From Marinobacter sp. F3R11 (lineage in GTDB: Bacteria > Pseudomonadota > Gammaproteobacteria > Pseudomonadales > Oleiphilaceae), in contig NZ_QOCH01000009.1 in NCBI RefSeq assembly GCF_003318275.1, positions 124,001 through 188,000 of the forward strand: a stretch of 64,000 nucleotides of DNA. Reading direction: 5' to 3'. A program made the position numbers and the translations under genes. The notes beneath the pieces were generated by a model. That model did no database searches and was not told where the DNA came from. It saw only the letters and a program-made list of their open reading frames with translations. Shown one piece after another: positions 17,538-27,488 of the stretch (its first letter is position 1; the number at the start of each line of letters is the position of its first letter).

Positions 17538-19517
17538 CTAGCCCGCCAGCTCCTCCTCCATCGCTTCGACCGTTTCACTGACATCAAGCCATTCCGCCTC
17601 AACATCCTCAAGTTCGGACCTGGCTTTCGACTGCTTGCCCAGCAGCTCTTTTAACCGGTGTTTAGATTCATCATCATACAAACCGGGGTCGGCAAGTTCT
17701 GATTCCAGTTCGCCAAGGGTTTCATGCAGAGACTCCATCTGCTTTTCCAGAGCTGCCTGTTTCTTGCGAAAAGGGCTCAGTTTCTGCCTGAGAGCCGCTT
17801 CAGCCCGCTTGCGACTCTTCCGGTCCTCAGCACTTTCTCCAACACCCGCCTCTGGCTCCCGAGGTGTAACACCGCTATCGGTATTTCCTGCATCAACCGA
17901 TTGGCGTTTCGGAGCCTCAGTGTCGTCCTTGCGGCGGTCAGCCAGCCAGCGCTCATAATCTTCAAGGTCACCCTGATATTCCAGAACGCGGCCGTCGTTT
18001 ACCAGCCAGAATTCATCAACGGTGTTACGAAGCAGGTGCCTGTCGTGGGATACCACTACAATGGCACCTTCGAAATTCTGCAGCGCCATGGTCAGGGCCT
18101 GACGCATTTCCAGATCAAGGTGGTTGGTTGGTTCATCCAGAAGGAGCAGGTTGGGCTTTTGCCAGGCGATAACCGCCAACGCAACCCTGGCCTTTTCTCC
18201 ACCAGAGAATGATCGGATGGGGCTCAACGCTTCATCACCATGAAAATCGAAACCACCGAGAAAGTTCCGGATACTCTGCTCAGAGGCTCTGGGTGATAAC
18301 CTTTGCAAATGGAGAAAGGGGCTTGCATCCAGATCCAGTGATTCCAGCTGATGCTGGGCAAAGTATCCGATTGCCAGGTGTTCGCCACATGTCCGTTCAC
18401 CAGACAGGAGCGTACTCACTGTTCCTTCTTCACCATGCCCCAGCAAAGCATCCATCAACGTGGATTTACCGGCGCCGTTTGGTCCAAGCAAGCCAATACG
18501 ACTTCCCGGCAGGAGAGTCAGATTGATCTCTTTGAGAATCACGGTTTCACCATGCCCCGCCTGGCCATTCCGTATGGAAAGCAGCGGGTTGGAGACTTTG
18601 TCTGAAACGGGGAATTCGAAACTGAATGGAGAATCAATATGCGCAGGGGCAATCTTTTCCATCCGCTCCAGTGATTTTACCCGGCTCTGCGCCTGCCGGG
18701 CCTTGGTGGCCTGAGCCTTGAAGCGGTCAATAAAGCGCTGGATTTCAGCTATTCTTGCCTGCTGACGTTCAAAACCCGCCTGTTGCTGCGCGAGTCGTTC
18801 GCTGCGCTGACCTTCGAACGCGGAGTAGTTGCCGGTATATAGCTCCAGCTTGCGCTGATCAAAATGAACCACGTGAGTTGCGACCCGATCCATAAAGTCC
18901 CGGTCGTGAGATATAAACAGCAGTGTACCGTCGTAACGGCGCAGCCAGTTCTCCAGCCACAGGCATGCGTCCAGATCCAGGTGGTTAGTCGGCTCATCCA
19001 GCAATAAAAGATCCGAAGGCCGCATCAGCGCCTGCGCAAGGTTCAACCGGATGCGCCAGCCGCCGGAAAACGACGATACAGGCCGGTCTGCATCACCATT
19101 CTGGAACCCAAGCCCCCTTAGCAACGACTCTGCACGCCTGGCTGCAGACCAGGCTTCGTGTATATCAAGCTCGCCGTGTATGTGAGCAATTGCGTTATCA
19201 TCACCCCGGGCTTCAGCCTCCTGAAGTTCTCTCTCAAGCCGGCGCAAATCAAGATCACCGTCGAGCACAAAATCCCTTGCGCTTCGCCCCGTCGCCTCAA
19301 CTTCCTGCGCCATATGGGCAATGCGACAACCACCAGGAAGTGACACACTGCCCTGTTCTGGTGCCAACTGGCCCAGCAATAACTGAAAAAGGCTGGATTT
19401 ACCGGCACCATTAGCACCTACAATGGCCACACGCTGGCCAGATTGCACAGTCAGAGAGACGGAATCTAGCAACCAGAGGCCACCCCGTTGTAAACTGAGA
19501 TCGGTTATCGTTAACAT
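17538..19517 (-). CDS. yheS: ABC-F family ATPase (YheS-like)
   Basis: Soluble twin-ATPase ABC-F protein of 659 residues, a class that acts on ribosomes rather than in transport. The first cassette has Walker A GANGAGKS (34-41) and signature SGGWRIRL; the second has GPNGAGKST and SGGEKARV. Between them is the charged interdomain linker (about 240-300), and the C-terminus is a charged coiled coil (about 560-659). No transmembrane segments are present. The length and C-terminal coiled coil fit YheS better than EttA. It is convergent with ppx. Confidence 0.85.
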   Translation of the reverse strand: MLTITDLSLQRGGLWLLDSVSLTVQSGQRVAIVGANGAGKSSLFQLLLGQLAPEQGSVSLPGGCRIAHMAQEVEATGRSARDFVLDGDLDLRRLERELQEAEARGDDNAIAHIHGELDIHEAWSAARRAESLLRGLGFQNGDADRPVSSFSGGWRIRLNLAQALMRPSDLLLLDEPTNHLDLDACLWLENWLRRYDGTLLFISHDRDFMDRVATHVVHFDQRKLELYTGNYSAFEGQRSERLAQQQAGFERQQARIAEIQRFIDRFKAQATKARQAQSRVKSLERMEKIAPAHIDSPFSFEFPVSDKVSNPLLSIRNGQAGHGETVILKEINLTLLPGSRIGLLGPNGAGKSTLMDALLGHGEEGTVSTLLSGERTCGEHLAIGYFAQHQLESLDLDASPFLHLQRLSPRASEQSIRNFLGGFDFHGDEALSPIRSFSGGEKARVALAVIAWQKPNLLLLDEPTNHLDLEMRQALTMALQNFEGAIVVVSHDRHLLRNTVDEFWLVNDGRVLEYQGDLEDYERWLADRRKDDTEAPKRQSVDAGNTDSGVTPREPEAGVGESAEDRKSRKRAEAALRQKLSPFRKKQAALEKQMESLHETLGELESELADPGLYDDESKHRLKELLGKQSKARSELEDVEAEWLDVSETVEAMEEELAG

Positions 19518-19562
19518 GTTTTCATATAATCAACGTAAATTGTCAGGGACGGTTCAGCGCTC

Positions 19563-20120
19563 ATGCCGGTAAGCTTGGAAGCCAACCCGAATTTACCACC
19601 AGAAACCATGGCGTTACCGGAACATTTAGAGCTGGAAAACCCGCTTTGGCGGTTTGCACTGTCATTCTGGCAAGACTCGCTGGCGCAGGAAACCTGCTTG
19701 GCTCTTCAAAATGAAGGCTGGAGCGTAACACGAATTTTATGCGCCGGTTGGCTTGCTCTTGACGGCAGGGCGTACACCGGGATCGAGGACGCTAAGGTAA
19801 CAGAGTGGCGGAGTCGTGTAACCGGCAGCTTGCGCAAGATTCGCAAGTCTGTGCCAAAGTCCCAGGCTTCATATGCTGCTTTGCGCTCAAGCCTGGCTAA
19901 CCTTGAGCTGGAGTCAGAGCGTATCGAACTGGCTTTGGCATGGCAGACTTTAATAACGCCCAACCCGGAACAGAGTAACATGCGTGAACGTGACAATCTG
20001 ATCCGACTCAATCTCGCAGCTGCAGCTCCGGCATCCGGCTTGACCGCAGATACCCGGCAGCTCCTGAGTACATTGGGCGATATGTTCATCGCCTTCCCAC
20101 AGGGGAACACACAGCCATGA
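19563..20120 (+). CDS. TIGR02444-family conserved protein
   Basis: Uncharacterised gammaproteobacterial protein of up to 185 residues that resembles the TIGR02444/DUF2390 family (blocks NPLWRFALSFW and EGWSVTRILCAGWLA). No catalytic motif or membrane segment is seen. The start may be the internal ATG at 19608, where the conserved part begins. It overlaps the next gene by 4 nt and is usually found near the ABC-F gene in pseudomonads. Confidence 0.75.
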   Translation: MPVSLEANPNLPPETMALPEHLELENPLWRFALSFWQDSLAQETCLALQNEGWSVTRILCAGWLALDGRAYTGIEDAKVTEWRSRVTGSLRKIRKSVPKSQASYAALRSSLANLELESERIELALAWQTLITPNPEQSNMRERDNLIRLNLAAAAPASGLTADTRQLLSTLGDMFIAFPQGNTQP

Positions 20121-20500
20121 TGATCAAATGGCTTGTTCGGCTCTCGTTTCCAGCTCTCGGTCTGCTATTACTGCTGATGTTCTTCGGCCTTAATGACCCT
20201 GACCAGGCATCAGAACCGGTTGCGGAAGAAGCTCAGCCAGACATACCCGCGTTTGAGGGACTGGTACCCTCTCCTATTCCAACAGAAGGCCCCGATATCG
20301 TCTTCAAGTGGAAGGATACTGACGGCCACTGGCATTACGCTGATCAGCCACCGGAACAGGGGCCATGGAATACGCTGGCCATAGAACGAGCAGACAAGAA
20401 CAGACCACCAGCCAGAACACCTGATCCTGAGACTGACTGGCAATCACCGTACAGCGCGCCTTTTTATCTTGACCCGAGCGCTGGAAGCAATGGTAGCTGA
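20117..20500 (+). CDS. DUF4124-like membrane-anchored protein
   Basis: A 127-residue protein with one N-terminal transmembrane segment (about 8-25), an acidic linker, and a segment FKWKDTDGHWHYADQPP (about 62-78) of the DUF4124 type (YKWxDxxGxxHYSD). The function is unknown, and the domain is probably periplasmic. It overlaps the upstream gene by 4 nt. Confidence 0.72.
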   Translation: MMIKWLVRLSFPALGLLLLLMFFGLNDPDQASEPVAEEAQPDIPAFEGLVPSPIPTEGPDIVFKWKDTDGHWHYADQPPEQGPWNTLAIERADKNRPPARTPDPETDWQSPYSAPFYLDPSAGSNGS

Positions 20501-20650
20501 CCAGACGAGGCCTTGACTGCAGATAAGGGAGAGCAGCTCCTTAACAGATGTTCAGTGGAATCTCTGCTCCGAACCCGTTACCTTTTCCGCTCAGACAAAC
20601 ACAATATGCGAGCTGATGCCCGCGCCTTAATGACCCAAAAGGATGATGTA

Positions 20651-21382
20651 ATGAAAAAAACGCTGCTTGCACTGGCGATGACTGGCATGATTGCCGGCTG
20701 CTCAACTCCACCAGAAACCCCGGTGGACCCGAAACTGGACTCTACCGACCAGAAAGTCAGCTATGGCATGGGCCTGGTACTGGGTGAGCGGATGAATAAT
20801 GATCTGCCGAATCTGCAGATGGACCAGTTTCTTCAGGGCATTCAACACGGCCACGCCGGCGACGAAGAAAGCAAACGCATGAGTCGTGAAGAAATCCAGC
20901 AGGCGCTGATGGAATATCAGCAAACACTGCAGGAAGAACAAAGCAAACAGATGGAAGAGCTGGCACAGAAAAACCTTGAGGCCGGTGAAGCTTTCCTTGC
21001 AGAAAATGCTGAACGAGACGGCATTGAAACAACCGAGTCAGGCCTTCAGTTCGAAGTGCTGGAAGAAGGCGACGGTGAGAAACCAGCCGCAACTGATATG
21101 GTACAGGTGCACTATACCGGCACGCTTATATCCGGCGAAGTCTTTGATAGCTCTCGCGAACGGGGTGAGCCAGTGACTTTCGGCCTGAATCAGGTTATTC
21201 CAGGCTGGACCGAAGGCCTGCAACTAATGAGCGAAGGCTCCCGTTACAAGCTTTATATCCCGTCTGAAATGGCTTATGGCCCGGGCGGCAATCGCGCGAT
21301 CGGCCCGAACGAAACTCTGGTTTTTGATGTCGAGCTACTGGCTATCAACCCGGGAGCAGAAGAAGACGCGGCTTCCGAGTAA
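20651..21382 (+). CDS. FKBP-type peptidyl-prolyl isomerase lipoprotein (Mip/FklB-like)
   Basis: A 243-residue periplasmic folding enzyme. A signal peptide with lipobox IAGC places the lipidated cysteine at residue 17. An N-terminal FKBP_N dimerisation region (about 30-125, helical, Q/E-rich) precedes the FKBP domain (about 140-230: VQVHYTGTL, GEVFDSS, VIPGWTEGLQLM, PSEMAYG). The ATG at 20651 is chosen because the lipoprotein signal starts there; the frame is open to 20513. A strong terminator follows. Confidence 0.9.
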   Translation: MKKTLLALAMTGMIAGCSTPPETPVDPKLDSTDQKVSYGMGLVLGERMNNDLPNLQMDQFLQGIQHGHAGDEESKRMSREEIQQALMEYQQTLQEEQSKQMEELAQKNLEAGEAFLAENAERDGIETTESGLQFEVLEEGDGEKPAATDMVQVHYTGTLISGEVFDSSRERGEPVTFGLNQVIPGWTEGLQLMSEGSRYKLYIPSEMAYGPGGNRAIGPNETLVFDVELLAINPGAEEDAASE

Positions 21383-21426
21383 TCTGGCAGACTCATATCC
21401 GCGGCTTCAGTTAATCTGAAGTCGCA

Positions 21427-21469
21427 AAAAAGCCTCAGTCGGTATCACCCGCTACTGAGGCTTTTTTTT
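21427..21469. terminator. bidirectional intrinsic terminator
   Basis: AAAAGCCTCAG / CTGAGGCTTTT arms (21427-21437 and 21455-21465) with a T-run on the plus side and a matching A-run on the left, between the convergent FKBP and rsd genes. Confidence 0.85.
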
Positions 21470-21487
21470 GCGTGCGTTATCGCCGGG

Positions 21488-21967
21488 TCAGACTTGCGCC
21501 ACCTTGCCCGCATGCACATTGTGGAGATGCTCAATGAGAAAATCTTCCATCTCAAAGCGATTCGCCAGGGTTTCACCCAAGCGGGAAAGTTCATCGAACA
21601 GGGTTTTCACTTCGTGCTCCGACAGTTCCCCTTCGTTCAGCTGGTCATTAAAATTAAGGGCGACTTCTGTGGTTTGCTCAATCTGCGGATAAACCTTCGC
21701 CGCCAGCTCCAGCCCACCATCATTGAACTCCCGGGCTTCTCTGACCAACTGTTCATAAATCTCAAAGTGGCCGGTAGACACATAATCTACCAGTACCTCA
21801 CAAAGCCGCACGAACTTTTGTTTCAGGGCAGCTGTCTGAGAGAAGTCGCTTTCTCCGGACAGATCACAATAGTGAACCAGTAGCTCCTGGCGATCCCTGA
21901 GCCAACGGTCAATAAGCTCGCTGACGCCACCCCAACGCTCCCTGGCATTCCGGCAATTTTCCAACAT
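21488..21967 (-). CDS. rsd: regulator of sigma-70 (Rsd/AlgQ)
   Basis: Anti-sigma-70 factor of 159 residues that sequesters the housekeeping sigma factor as growth slows. It is all-helical with the family blocks ERWGGVSELIDRWL near the start and a central FCEVLVDYVSxGHFE-type block (LCEVLVDYVSTGHFE) near 55-70. The neighbouring dsbB gene on the same strand reproduces the Pseudomonas algQ-dsbH arrangement. Confidence 0.92.
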   Translation of the reverse strand: MLENCRNARERWGGVSELIDRWLRDRQELLVHYCDLSGESDFSQTAALKQKFVRLCEVLVDYVSTGHFEIYEQLVREAREFNDGGLELAAKVYPQIEQTTEVALNFNDQLNEGELSEHEVKTLFDELSRLGETLANRFEMEDFLIEHLHNVHAGKVAQV

Positions 21968-22069
21968 GACGCCTGTTCTCCGATTTATAATCCAACCAGT
22001 CAGCCCTGATGCTGATATTCGTTAAGTCAGGCTCAAGTTAACCCAAGCCCGCTGCCTGTCGCAACCGTT

Positions 22070-22576
22070 TCAGCCAGAGATCCAGCCTTTTGGTTTTCCC
22101 CGGTGGAACAACATACCCAGGCCCAGAATCACCAGCAAAGCGAAAAATACTGCCGTCCAGCCGGGAATACTTAACCCGAGAAAACGCCAGACTACGGCCG
22201 CACAGTCCCCGGTACCTCTTATAGCGGTAGAAAGCACCTCTCCCAGGGGCAACACATCAAGCATGTATTCCACAGAAGGGCCACATGCCGGCACCTGATC
22301 CTCCGGCAGGTTCTGCAACCATAACTGGCGACCCGCCAGACCAAGGCCTGCACCGGCGGTCACCGCAAGCAGCAGGCCGTATATACGCACCCCCAACTGC
22401 CCCGGGCCGTGCAAAGCAGCCACAAAGCTCACGATACCCACACCCATAAAGCCGAAGCGCTGAAGCCAGCATAAAGGACAAGGCTCAAGCCCCATCACAT
22501 GCTCCATGTAAAATGCCACACCCAACAACCCGGAACAGACTACAAAGACAAGTGCAAAAACTGCTCTTACTTTCAC
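22070..22576 (-). CDS. dsbB: disulfide bond formation protein B
   Basis: Inner-membrane quinone reductase that reoxidises DsbA. The 168-residue product has four hydrophobic helices and the two essential cysteine pairs C33-x-x-C36 (EPCPLCWLQR) and C98/C125. It is upstream of rsd on the minus strand and divergent from the FliL-like gene. Confidence 0.93.
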   Translation of the reverse strand: MKVRAVFALVFVVCSGLLGVAFYMEHVMGLEPCPLCWLQRFGFMGVGIVSFVAALHGPGQLGVRIYGLLLAVTAGAGLGLAGRQLWLQNLPEDQVPACGPSVEYMLDVLPLGEVLSTAIRGTGDCAAVVWRFLGLSIPGWTAVFFALLVILGLGMLFHRGKPKGWISG

Positions 22577-22672
22577 AAAGTTTCCTCGGTTTTTGACAAA
22601 TACTCCGCCGGGCCTGCTATTCTCGGTCTATCCGGCGGAAACGCTGCTGATTTTGTCACTAAACCCTAAACC

Positions 22673-23134
22673 ATGACTAACTGCAAGCTTATGACACCTC
22701 AGCCAAAATTCGTTTTATTCAGCCTGCTGCTCCTGTTCTCGATGGCCCCAGCTGCCTGGGCGGAAGAAACTACCGGTACTGACGGGGAAACAGGCGAAGA
22801 ATCAAATGTCACCGATTATATTGCCATGGAGCCCGCATTCGTAACCCACGTGGGCACCCCGGGTGGAAAACTGACTTACCTGAAAGCTGCAGTGACCCTG
22901 CGGGCTTCCCGACAGACCACACGGCCAGCCATTACAGCCCACATGCCCAGGCTACGCCACGAGCTTGTGATGCTGTTTGGTGAGCAGACAGATACAGAAA
23001 CGCTGACGACAATGGACGGCCAGCAGGCCCTGCGTGAAGAAGCGAAATCCAGAATAAACGCGGTGCTGGAAGAACAACAAACCGGCGAAGCTGTCACCGG
23101 CGTGCTGTTTACAGAATTCGTGGTGCAAAAATAG
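22673..23134 (+). CDS. FliL-like protein (not in a flagellar operon)
   Basis: A 153-residue protein with an N-terminal signal anchor (about residues 12-31, ending APAAWA) and a C-terminal domain that matches the FliL/stomatin-like pattern (MPRLRHELVMLFGEQT, INAVLEEQQTG, VLFTEFVVQ). FliL stabilises the flagellar motor. No other flagellar gene is nearby, so this is likely the orphan FliL paralogue known in pseudomonads, with unknown role. The signal anchor may be cleaved. Confidence 0.75.
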   Translation: MTNCKLMTPQPKFVLFSLLLLFSMAPAAWAEETTGTDGETGEESNVTDYIAMEPAFVTHVGTPGGKLTYLKAAVTLRASRQTTRPAITAHMPRLRHELVMLFGEQTDTETLTTMDGQQALREEAKSRINAVLEEQQTGEAVTGVLFTEFVVQK

Positions 23135-23151
23135 CGCAGAAAAAGAAGTCT

Positions 23152-23367
23152 TCAGGCAGTCCGGGAAAACAGGTCGTCACCTATGGCGGGTTTTCCCGGA
23201 GCAGAATCACCGGCATCATCCCAGCCGGCCTCCCAGGCCGCCACAACAACTTCGCCGCGGTAAGGGCAACGAGTCTTGTCCATACCCATTGAAGCCGCCA
23301 TGTAACCCTGGCGATATGCTTTGTTCAGTGCCCCGACATCCCAGCCGAGTTTGATATCCCTTGCCAT
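23152..23367 (-). CDS. rmf: ribosome modulation factor-like protein
   Basis: A small 71-residue protein with the RMF pattern A[YH]xxGYxA...CPY...WxxGW (AYRQGYMAASMGMDKTRCPY, then AWEAGWDDA). RMF dimerises 70S ribosomes into inactive 100S particles in stationary phase. The ATG at 23367 has GGAGAAG just upstream; the frame is open to 23451 without support. It is slightly longer at the C-terminus than E. coli RMF. Confidence 0.8.
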   Translation of the reverse strand: MARDIKLGWDVGALNKAYRQGYMAASMGMDKTRCPYRGEVVVAAWEAGWDDAGDSAPGKPAIGDDLFSRTA

Positions 23368-23456
23368 GCCACTTCTCCCTGTAACCGATGCTGTCCAAAT
23401 TACCACCGGCGTCAGAAAGTGACAAACTTTTGTTCGGTTTCTGTGCCTCAAGCCCG

Positions 23457-25010
23457 TCAGGAACGAAGATACTGCTCTAGAAAATCACCGAACGCCAAAG
23501 TGTCTGAGGCCTCCAGCTTTTTCTGCTCTGCCAGCGAATCCTTACTGGCGGTAATGAATTCAGACTGCACGCTGGCGGCCAGGCCTTCCTGCCGCAGTGT
23601 GTTCTGGTGCCTGAGAGCCAGATCCATGGCCCAGTCACAATGCCCTGCCCCTGATGCCCGCATCTCATCAATAACCCGCGCAGAGGGCACCTGGCGGTCT
23701 CCTGACAATACCCTTTGCTGTGCTGACAAGGCATTGCGATAGACTTCACCACCATTCCAGCCATCCAGCATTTCAGCCAGCGACTCCAGCCGGCTCAGCG
23801 CCGCCCTGGCTGCATCTCCAATAGGCGAAGACCCGCCATCCCGGCACACAATGAGTTCTCTGTCCCGGCCTCTCGCGACTACGTCTTTGAAACTGTCGTC
23901 CAGCACCTTGCACTCAGAATCATCAATTCGCGGCGATTCCGATAGCAGACAATCCAGCAGGAACAGATCAAGAAAGTCGATCTGGGCCTCATTGATACCA
24001 ACCGGAGAGAAGGGGTCCAGATCCAGGCAACGTACCTCAACATACTCCACACCACGGGCGTCGAGGGCCTGAATCGGCTTTTCTCCGCTGTGAGCCGTGC
24101 GTTTCGGGCGGACAGCACTGTAGTACTCGTTTTCAATTTGCAGCACGCTGGTGTTGATCTGGATAAACTCGCCGTTTCGTCGGGTGCCTATGGCTTCGTA
24201 GGCTGGCCATTTGGTATGAATAGCCCGGTCCAGAGTCTGTGTATAGGTGCCGAGTTTGTTAAAGCAGATGTTCAGGGAAGACTGGGCATTATTGTGGTAA
24301 CCCAGATCGCCCATGCGCAAGGACGTCGCTCGCTCACCGTACCAGGTGCGATCATCAAAGCGGCTGAGGTCGTGGCGTACCCCCTCGACAAAGCTCGCAT
24401 CCAGCGCCGGAGAAGCACCGAACAGCAGCATCAGTAACCAGCTTCGGCGGCGGAAATTGCGGATCAGCCAGAAATACTGATCGGATTTAAAATCCTTCAG
24501 GCTTTGCTGGTCACCAAGCGCCGTCTGCCACTTTTCCCAGAAGCTGTCCGGTAACGAGAGGTTATAGTGTGCGCCGGCAATGCTCTGCATCATTCGCCCG
24601 TAACGAACAGCCAGCCCCTGCCGGTATACGTGCTTGAGACGTCCGATATTCGAAGTTCCGTACTCTGCAATCGGAATACTGGCATCACCATCCAGCTCAC
24701 AGGGCATGCTGGCGGGCCAGAAAACCTCATCACCCAGATTCTGCTGAACAAAGCGATGAGTATTTCGCAGAGATTCCAGCATCTGTGCAGTGCTGCTGCA
24801 TACTGGCGTTATCAGCTCCAGAAGGGACTCGGAATAGTCCGTTGTAATGGAGGGATGCATCAGCGCGGAGCCCAGGGCCTCCGGGTGTGGCGTCTGTGCG
24901 ATGAACCCGTTGCGATCAACACGCAGACCTTCCTTCTCTACCCCTTTCAGAAACCCGTTCCAGTCACTGGCAGCGAACTGGCGGAAAACAGAATGGCGGG
25001 ATTCGGCCAT
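23457..25010 (-). CDS. gshA: glutamate-cysteine ligase
   Basis: First step of glutathione synthesis: ATP-dependent ligation of glutamate and cysteine. The 517-residue product is the length of the proteobacterial type-1 GshA family, with the hallmarks GVEKEGLRV near residue 20, HPSITTDYSESLLELITP near 50-67 and RNGEFIQINTSVLQIENEYYS near 295-315. The ATG at 25010 has AGGAG 6 nt upstream; a TTG at 25028 is less likely. A 14-bp perfect hairpin stands directly upstream in the leader. Confidence 0.95.
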   Translation of the reverse strand: MAESRHSVFRQFAASDWNGFLKGVEKEGLRVDRNGFIAQTPHPEALGSALMHPSITTDYSESLLELITPVCSSTAQMLESLRNTHRFVQQNLGDEVFWPASMPCELDGDASIPIAEYGTSNIGRLKHVYRQGLAVRYGRMMQSIAGAHYNLSLPDSFWEKWQTALGDQQSLKDFKSDQYFWLIRNFRRRSWLLMLLFGASPALDASFVEGVRHDLSRFDDRTWYGERATSLRMGDLGYHNNAQSSLNICFNKLGTYTQTLDRAIHTKWPAYEAIGTRRNGEFIQINTSVLQIENEYYSAVRPKRTAHSGEKPIQALDARGVEYVEVRCLDLDPFSPVGINEAQIDFLDLFLLDCLLSESPRIDDSECKVLDDSFKDVVARGRDRELIVCRDGGSSPIGDAARAALSRLESLAEMLDGWNGGEVYRNALSAQQRVLSGDRQVPSARVIDEMRASGAGHCDWAMDLALRHQNTLRQEGLAASVQSEFITASKDSLAEQKKLEASDTLAFGDFLEQYLRS

Positions 25011-25025
25011 GATAGACTCCTGCTG

Positions 25026-25058
25026 CAACCAACTACGCCTTGCGGGCGTAGTTGGTTG
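25026..25058 (-). promoter_or_regulatory. strong hairpin in the gshA leader / tex-gshA junction
   Basis: Perfect 14-bp inverted repeat (25026-25039 and 25045-25058, 5-nt loop) between the tex stop codon and the gshA ribosome-binding site. No T-run follows on either strand, so it is not a standard terminator. It may be a processing or mRNA-stability element or an attenuating structure. Confidence 0.6.
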
Positions 25059-25078
25059 GTGGAAATAATTGAAACAGC

Positions 25079-27439
25079 TTAACGCTTATCCTTACGGGCC
25101 GATGCAAACGCCTGCGCCAAGGCTCCTGCCATGGCACCCTGATCAGCGCCCTTGTTCTGGCCTTTGGATGCAGACATACCGGATGCCTGCGTACTGCGGT
25201 TACCCGCCGGCTGGCGACCTTCTGATCGTGCGGAAGCCGGCCGTCTTGAACCTGACTTCTCACCCGGCTGGTCGTCCATGCGCATGGACAGCGCTATTCG
25301 TTTGCGGGGTATGTCCACTTCCATCACTTTAACCTTCACGATATCCCCGGCTTTGACCACTTCACGGGGATCTTTCACGAAGGTATGAGAAAGCGCGGAA
25401 ATATGCACCAGCCCGTCCTGATGAACGCCGATATCCACAAATGCGCCGAAATTGGTGACGTTCGTGACAGACCCTTCCAGAATCATTCCTGGCTCCAGGT
25501 CGCCAAGGGTTTCCACCCCGTCCTCAAAGCTCGCAAACCGAAACTCAGGACGCGGGTCCCGGCCCGGCTTCTCAAGTTCCGACAGGATATCCCGTATGGT
25601 TGGGACACCGAACTTATCGGTTACGTAATCCTGGGGATTCAGGCCACGCAGAAACGCTGCATCGCCGATAATGTCGTCAACTTTACGATTATTCTTTGCA
25701 GCAATAGCCTCAACCACACCATAGGCTTCAGGGTGGACAGATGACCGGTCCAGGGCGTTTTCTCCGCTGGCAATGCGCAGAAAGCCTGCCGCCTGCTCGA
25801 AGGTTCGATCACCCAGCCGGGCCACTTTCAACAGCTGCTTACGGTTACGGAACATACCGTTCTGATTTCGGTAATCAATAATATTCTGGGCTATGGTCTG
25901 GTTCAGACCAGACACTCGTGACAGCAGGGGTGCTGAGGCTGTGTTCAGATCCACACCAACACCGTTAACACAGTCTTCAACAACGGCATCCAGACTGCGG
26001 GAAAGCTGAACCTGGGATACGTCATGCTGGTATTGGCCAACGCCAATGGACTTGGGCTCAATCTTCACCAGCTCCGCCAGCGGATCCTGCAGGCGCCGCG
26101 CAATCGAGACGGCGCCACGAATGGTGACATCCAGATCAGGCAGCTCTTTGGAAGCAAATTCCGAAGCCGAATAAATCGATGCTCCAGACTCGCTTACTAC
26201 AATCCGGGCAAGCTTGAGCTCCGGATAACGCTTGCAGAGATCGCCGACCAGTTTCTCAGTTTCCCTGGATGCTGTTCCGTTGCCAATGGCGACCAGCTCA
26301 ATGTGATATTCACGACACCAGGCTGCGAGCTTCTCAATAGAGCTGTCCCACTGGTTTTTGGGCGCATGAGGAAAGATGGCTCCATGCCCGACAACCTGAC
26401 CTGTGCCGTCAATAACAGCTACCTTCACACCCGTTCGCAAGCCGGGGTCCAGCCCGAGAGTCGGACGCGGCCCGGCAGGAGCCAGCAATAGCAGGTCTTT
26501 GAGATTGGCCGCAAAGACGTTGATAGCCTCTGTTTCGGCTGCTTCACGCACCTGAGACACAAGATCAGTCTCGATCTGTGTAGACAGCTTCACCCGCCAG
26601 GTCCAGCGCACTACCTCTGACAGCCATTTATCAGCTGCGCGACCGTTATCCCGGATGTTCCAGCGGGCAGCGATGCGTTGCTCCGCCGGGTGCGGCTGGC
26701 GACGATCATCCTCTGCATCACCTACAACCAGTGTGTAGGCAAGAATGCCTTCATTGCGGCCACGCAGAATTGCCAGAGCACGATGTGACGGCACTTTCTT
26801 CAGGGGCTCTACATGATCGAAATAATCCCTGAATTTAGCGCCTTCGTTCTCTTTACCCTCGATCACCGTAACCTTCAGTTGCCCTTGCTGCCAGATAAGG
26901 TCTCGCAGCTCACCCAGGAGTTCTGCGTCTTCAGCAAAGCGTTCCATCAGGATGTAACGGGCACCATCGAGGGCAGCTTTGGTATCAGCAACGCCGGCAT
27001 CCGCGTTGATATAAGCTTCAGCCGTCGCTTCCGGCTCCAGTGTCGGGTCGCCATACAAAGCGTCAGCCAGAGGTTCAAGGCCAGCTTCGCGGGCAATCTG
27101 GGCTTTGGTACGACGTTTGGGCTTATAGGGAAGGTAAAGATCTTCCAGGCGGTTCTTGGTATCGGCATCCTGAATGCTGGCCCGCAGTTCATCGGTCAGC
27201 TTGCCCTGCTCCTCAATGCTCTTGAGAATAGTGCCGCGCCGATCCTCCAGTTCGCGGAGATAGCGCAGGCGTTCTTCAAGGGTACGCAACTGGCTGTCAT
27301 CCAGAGAACCAGTCACTTCTTTACGATAACGGGCAATAAACGGAACGGTGGAACCTTCGTCCAACAGGGCGACGGTGGCATTGACCTGCTGCTCTCGTAT
27401 ACCGAGTTCGTCAGCAATTCGCCTGGAAATACTGTTCAT
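25079..27439 (-). CDS. tex: Tex-family RNA-binding transcription accessory protein
   Basis: A 786-residue homologue of Tex/Spt6. Domains in order: N-terminal helical Tex_N (about 1-190), YqgF RNase-H-like domain (about 325-450, starting [18 protein letters not shown]), helix-hairpin-helix repeats (about 490-560: [20 protein letters not shown]), and an S1 RNA-binding domain (about 650-720: [20 protein letters not shown]). The low-complexity tail after 725 is rich in S, R, G and Q. It acts in the cytoplasm on RNA polymerase/RNA, and its role in most bacteria is poorly defined. Confidence 0.96.
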   Translation of the reverse strand: MNSISRRIADELGIREQQVNATVALLDEGSTVPFIARYRKEVTGSLDDSQLRTLEERLRYLRELEDRRGTILKSIEEQGKLTDELRASIQDADTKNRLEDLYLPYKPKRRTKAQIAREAGLEPLADALYGDPTLEPEATAEAYINADAGVADTKAALDGARYILMERFAEDAELLGELRDLIWQQGQLKVTVIEGKENEGAKFRDYFDHVEPLKKVPSHRALAILRGRNEGILAYTLVVGDAEDDRRQPHPAEQRIAARWNIRDNGRAADKWLSEVVRWTWRVKLSTQIETDLVSQVREAAETEAINVFAANLKDLLLLAPAGPRPTLGLDPGLRTGVKVAVIDGTGQVVGHGAIFPHAPKNQWDSSIEKLAAWCREYHIELVAIGNGTASRETEKLVGDLCKRYPELKLARIVVSESGASIYSASEFASKELPDLDVTIRGAVSIARRLQDPLAELVKIEPKSIGVGQYQHDVSQVQLSRSLDAVVEDCVNGVGVDLNTASAPLLSRVSGLNQTIAQNIIDYRNQNGMFRNRKQLLKVARLGDRTFEQAAGFLRIASGENALDRSSVHPEAYGVVEAIAAKNNRKVDDIIGDAAFLRGLNPQDYVTDKFGVPTIRDILSELEKPGRDPRPEFRFASFEDGVETLGDLEPGMILEGSVTNVTNFGAFVDIGVHQDGLVHISALSHTFVKDPREVVKAGDIVKVKVMEVDIPRKRIALSMRMDDQPGEKSGSRRPASARSEGRQPAGNRSTQASGMSASKGQNKGADQGAMAGALAQAFASARKDKR

Positions 27440-27488
27440 GCAACCTCTGCTTGATGCTTTTCAGATAAAGCAGCAAAGGTACAGCGGC

